A stretch of 7,698 nt of DNA from Gammaproteobacteria bacterium (GTDB lineage: Bacteria > Pseudomonadota > Gammaproteobacteria > Pseudomonadales > Pseudohongiellaceae). Below are positions 5,861 through 7,698 of the stretch, one piece after another; within the stretch, counting starts at the first letter, position 1, and each line of letters opens with the position of its first letter. The stretch is taken from NCBI GenBank assembly GCA_016762975.1, contig JAESUV010000097.1, forward strand, positions 1-7,698, written 5' to 3'. The notes under the pieces are model-generated. The model ran no database searches. It saw only the letters and a program-made list of their open reading frames with translations, and was not told the DNA's origin. Position numbers and translations under genes: made by a program.

Positions 5861-6117
5861 TGAAAACCGAACTCGTCACAACTTTGAAGCGCCAAGCCAC
5901 GAAAATTCTCGCAGAATTGCGTACCTCCAAGGAACCTATACTGATAACGGAGCACGGCCAACCCTCAGCATATCTCCTTGATGTCGATGATTACGAGATG
6001 ATGCAAAACCGTATAAAAATCCTGGAAGGAATTGCCAAAGGCGAAACTGCGATTCGGGAAGGCCGTGTTCTTAGCCATGCCGAAGCCGAAGAAAAATTGG
6101 GCAAATGGCTAAAATAG
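5860..6117 (+). CDS. Phd/YefM-family antitoxin (cassette 8)
   Basis: An 85-residue type II antitoxin. Residues about 1-53 form the DNA-binding Phd/YefM fold (LKRQATKILAELRTSKEPILITEHGQPSAYLLDVDDYE), with the typical I-T-x-x-G-x-P-x-A-x-L signature. Residues about 54-85 are the helical, charged tail that neutralises the toxin. There is no ribosome-binding site before the ATG because the operator palindrome ends there, so translation is probably from a leaderless transcript. The gene overlaps the toxin gene by 13 bases, which couples the two. Such cassettes are common in large chromosomal arrays, usually with their own promoter, and are thought to stabilise them. Confidence 0.93.
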   Translation: MKTELVTTLKRQATKILAELRTSKEPILITEHGQPSAYLLDVDDYEMMQNRIKILEGIAKGETAIREGRVLSHAEAEEKLGKWLK

Positions 6118-6422
6118 TTTGGACTGAGTCAGCGCTGGAAGATCTAGACGAGATTGCAGAATACATAGCCTTAGACAAGCTTAATGCTGCCCAGCATCTC
6201 GTTCGGAACGTTTTTAGGCGCGTTGACCTACTCAGCGATTCACCAAATTCCGGGAGAAAGGTTCCAGAACTCTCTCCATCCAAATATAAAGAAGTCATTG
6301 TCGGCCCCTGCAGAGTGTTTTACCGTCTCACAGAAGGTTCTGTCTACATATTGCACGTTATGAGGGATGAGAGAGAATTGCGCAAATATCTGCTGCAAGA
6401 TCGAGATCTAAAAGGCAGATAA
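6105..6422 (+). CDS. RelE/ParE-superfamily toxin, ParE-like (cassette 8)
   Basis: A 105-residue toxin. It has the ParE pattern: WTESALEDLDEIAEYIA at the N-terminus (about 6-22), PNSGRKVPEL at about 47-56, then YKEVIVGPCRVFYRL (61-75) and the final strand VYILHVMRDERELRKYL. The lack of the RelE catalytic lysine/arginine cluster and the match to the ParE helical hairpin favour a gyrase-poisoning toxin over an mRNA interferase, but this is inference. The ATG is inside the antitoxin gene in another frame, so it is translated by coupling. The TAA stop (6420-6422) is provided by the R'' core AGATAAC of its attC. Confidence 0.92.
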   Translation: MAKIVWTESALEDLDEIAEYIALDKLNAAQHLVRNVFRRVDLLSDSPNSGRKVPELSPSKYKEVIVGPCRVFYRLTEGSVYILHVMRDERELRKYLLQDRDLKGR

Positions 6423-6476
6423 CCATCAAATCAAGGAGACGCCGTAAACGGCGTCTCCTTATTAAAAGCGTTATGT
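6417..6476 (+). repeat. attC site 8 (toxin-antitoxin cassette)
   Basis: R'' AGATAAC at 6417-6423 and R' GTTATGT at 6470-6476. The hairpin is AAGGAGACGCCGT-AA-ACGGCGTCTCCTT, 13 perfect base pairs with a two-base loop and, unlike the sites whose stems can be read in full, no extrahelical A. The L' side TTATTAAAAGC matches site 0. Confidence 0.95.
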
Positions 6477-6577
6477 GTTTCATAAAGTTTACCAGTGTTC
6501 CTGAATCCGCCAATATGGCACATACTGAATTAACTGCTTAAACGATGACAGTTTGACAAATTTGATAAAGGAGTTCC

Positions 6578-6937
6578 GTGACAGAATTTGAAACCGCAGA
6601 ATTGACGTTCAGCCTCCTAGGTTATGCTATGACTGCTATGGCCCTGTACTTTACGGTTGTGAGTGGGTATTTGGTCATCGCATATATTGTTGGCGAACAA
6701 CTTTCAAAATCCCAAATGTTTATCGTAAGCTCTCTATTTGGAGTATTCGCTCTTCTCTTAGCGTATGCCTCTTATAGCTTTTTTGCTGAAGCCAGCAACG
6801 TTGGGAATAGAACAAGCTCTTCTGTCGAATACTGGATTCCTTCTGTGATTAGCATCGCAGAATTCGCAGGGATAATTGCTGCCTTCAGATTTATGCTTGA
6901 TATAAGAAAGAAGTCATCTATTACCCATTCTGACTAA
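6578..6937 (+). CDS. Small three-helix membrane protein of unknown function (cassette 9)
   Basis: A 119-residue protein with three predicted transmembrane helices at about residues 12-38, 46-69 and 84-107, ending in a basic stretch (DIRKK) that should lie in the cytoplasm. No known motif is recognised. The GTG start at 6578 is preceded by AAAGGAG (about 6567-6573). The leader from R' to the start is about 100 bases, the longest in the window, and could hold a promoter, but no convincing -35/-10 pair is seen. The architecture differs from the single-helix proteins of cassettes 1 and 3-7. Stop TAA is at 6935-6937, 25 bases before the half attC. Confidence 0.82.
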   Translation: MTEFETAELTFSLLGYAMTAMALYFTVVSGYLVIAYIVGEQLSKSQMFIVSSLFGVFALLLAYASYSFFAEASNVGNRTSSSVEYWIPSVISIAEFAGIIAAFRFMLDIRKKSSITHSD

Positions 6938-6962
6938 AGCTAAGTATTGAAATATGATCAAC

Positions 6963-6985
6963 ACATAACAATCAAATCAAAAAAA
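6963..6985 (+). repeat. Truncated attC site 9 (left half only)
   Basis: ACATAACAATCAAATCAAAA is identical to the beginning of the other sites, and the preceding bases (AAC) pair with the start of cassette 9. After the A-run the sequence becomes AAGAAAAACGGAGACACCC and no hairpin, L' or R' core follows up to the next gene. It marks the end of the recognisable array. Confidence 0.85.
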
Positions 6986-7113
6986 AGAAAAACGGAGACA
7001 CCCATAAAATAATAAATTAAGACAACAACTCATCAAACTCTGCATTGTCAGTATGGCCGTAGCTAGCCCCTTTATCCTCGGACTAACGTCTGCGTGCTCG
7101 ACAACTCAGTTCA

Positions 7114-7698
7114 TTACTCGGCATCTACAAGCCCCACAAATCGTGTCAGCAGACTTTCCGAGACTGGTGTCGCGCTCACTCTAGCTAGCAACTCCTCAAC
7201 ATCGAGACCTTCTTTGGCGATGTCGTCGCTGCGCTCACGAATATAAGTGCTCATAACGCTCGCACTGAATTCGGGGTGGAACTGTACCCCCCAGGTCGAT
7301 GAGCCCAAACGAAATGCGTGGTTAGACTCAAAGCTATTCTTTGCCAGCAACACCGCCTCTTTCGGCAGGGATAAGACCGATTGCAAATGCGAAGCTTGCG
7401 CACTGAATTGTGTCGAAATCTTGGCAAACAGCACATCGCTAGCAGCCTCTTCTGTTAATTCAACATCGACGGTTCCGATCTCTCGACCTTGAGGGTGAAA
7501 CCCGACTTCACCACCAAAGGCCCACGCCAATAACTGATGCCCATAACAAACACCCAAGATGGGTTTCTGAGCCTCGTGCAGAATACGCAGATAATCGGCG
7601 GCCACTTCATTCCAAGGAGCAAGATCGGTGACATAGGCAGGCGAACCGGTAACGATTGCGGCAATGACATTATCTGTCGCAGGCAAGGCCTCTCCCTT
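7114..7698 (-). CDS. Class I glutamine amidotransferase (N-terminus beyond the window)
   Basis: 194 residues are visible, and the frame is open to the window edge, so the start lies outside. The protein releases ammonia from glutamine through a Cys-His-Glu triad: C51 of the visible part in GVCYGHQLLAWAFGG, and H141 and E143 in WGVQFHPEFS. IVTGSP (15-20) is at the oxyanion-hole region. The similarity is to stand-alone GATase1 proteins resembling the GMP synthase amidotransferase domain. No synthetase domain follows, so the ammonia acceptor or true substrate (possibly a gamma-glutamyl compound) is unknown. It is oriented opposite to the cassettes and is less AT-rich, so it is probably chromosomal backbone next to the array. 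The last 176 bases between it and cassette 9 hold no gene and no clear terminator. Confidence 0.92.
   Translation of the reverse strand, partial: KGEALPATDNVIAAIVTGSPAYVTDLAPWNEVAADYLRILHEAQKPILGVCYGHQLLAWAFGGEVGFHPQGREIGTVDVELTEEAASDVLFAKISTQFSAQASHLQSVLSLPKEAVLLAKNSFESNHAFRLGSSTWGVQFHPEFSASVMSTYIRERSDDIAKEGLDVEELLARVSATPVSESLLTRFVGLVDAE

Larger units (their letters stand above)
1..6985 (+). mobile_element. Integron gene-cassette array (distal part, no integrase in window)
   Basis: Ten attC sites or parts of sites recur at intervals of roughly 0.55-0.65 kb (1.3 kb longer where an IS has inserted), each lying just after the stop codon of a + strand gene. Every complete site starts with an R'' core (ACATAAC or variant), has a short hairpin in the middle and ends with an R' core (GTTATGT or variant). 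In each whole cassette the bases following R' at its start are the reverse complement of the bases preceding and including R'' at its end, as expected for units that pass through a circular form. The uniform attC family and mostly unknown gene content are typical of sedentary chromosomal integrons. The integrase gene and attI must lie to the left of the window. Confidence 0.95.

Noticed and set aside
6417..6476. Strong hairpin as a rho-independent terminator after the toxin gene
   Set aside because: The stem is followed by ATTAAAAGCG rather than a T-run and is explained by the attC structure, although it could weaken read-through.
6515..6541. Short frame MAHTELTA in the leader of cassette 9
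   Set aside because: Eight codons without a ribosome-binding site; nothing supports a regulatory leader peptide.
7684..7686. TTG at 7684-7686 (minus) as the start of the amidotransferase
   Set aside because: The frame is open up to the window edge and the family normally has about 40 or more residues before this point, so this is an internal Leu codon.

Overview
This window is a stretch of a large gene-cassette array of the sedentary chromosomal integron type, followed at its right end by ordinary chromosome. Nine cassettes plus the tail of a tenth are read left to right. Almost all carry one short gene on the + strand, and they are separated by closely related attC recombination sites of about 60 bp (core ACATAAC ... 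GTTATGT). The homogeneous attC sites, AT-leaning coding sequence, several TTG/GTG starts, genes of mostly unknown function, a toxin-antitoxin cassette and an IS insertion suggest the array of a (probably marine or aquatic) gammaproteobacterium. The genus cannot be read from this window, and no intI or attI is present.

Layout: 1-187 is the end of a cassette and its attC. Cassette 1 (182-800) encodes a membrane-anchored protein. Cassette 2 (801-1458) encodes a soluble, possibly nuclease-fold protein. Cassettes 3 to 7 (1459-2105, 2106-2742, 2743-3306, 3307-3931, 3932 onward) each encode a membrane-anchored protein of 157-169 residues. The attC of cassette 7 is split by a complete 1266-bp IS3-family element (4505-5770). 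Cassette 8 (5808-6470) is a Phd/YefM-ParE toxin-antitoxin operon with its own promoter and palindromic operator. Cassette 9 (from 6471) encodes a three-helix membrane protein and ends in a half attC (6963 to about 6985) with no right half. From there on no cassette structure is visible. A convergent class I glutamine amidotransferase gene enters from the right edge (7698-7114, minus strand).

The most striking feature is that six of the nine cassettes encode the same architecture: one N-terminal transmembrane helix followed by a roughly 120-residue, probably helical, cytoplasmic domain. Five of the six (1, 3, 4, 6, 7) share a recognisable C-terminal motif around Y-x-x-G-[LMY]. Cassettes 3 and 7 are clear paralogues whose membrane segment is identical in protein but differs at synonymous positions, so these are selected proteins rather than spurious reading frames. 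Their function is unknown; a membrane-linked defence or stress role is only a hypothesis. Most cassettes show no convincing internal promoter and probably depend on read-through transcription, whereas the toxin-antitoxin cassette is self-sufficient and could stabilise its stretch of the array.
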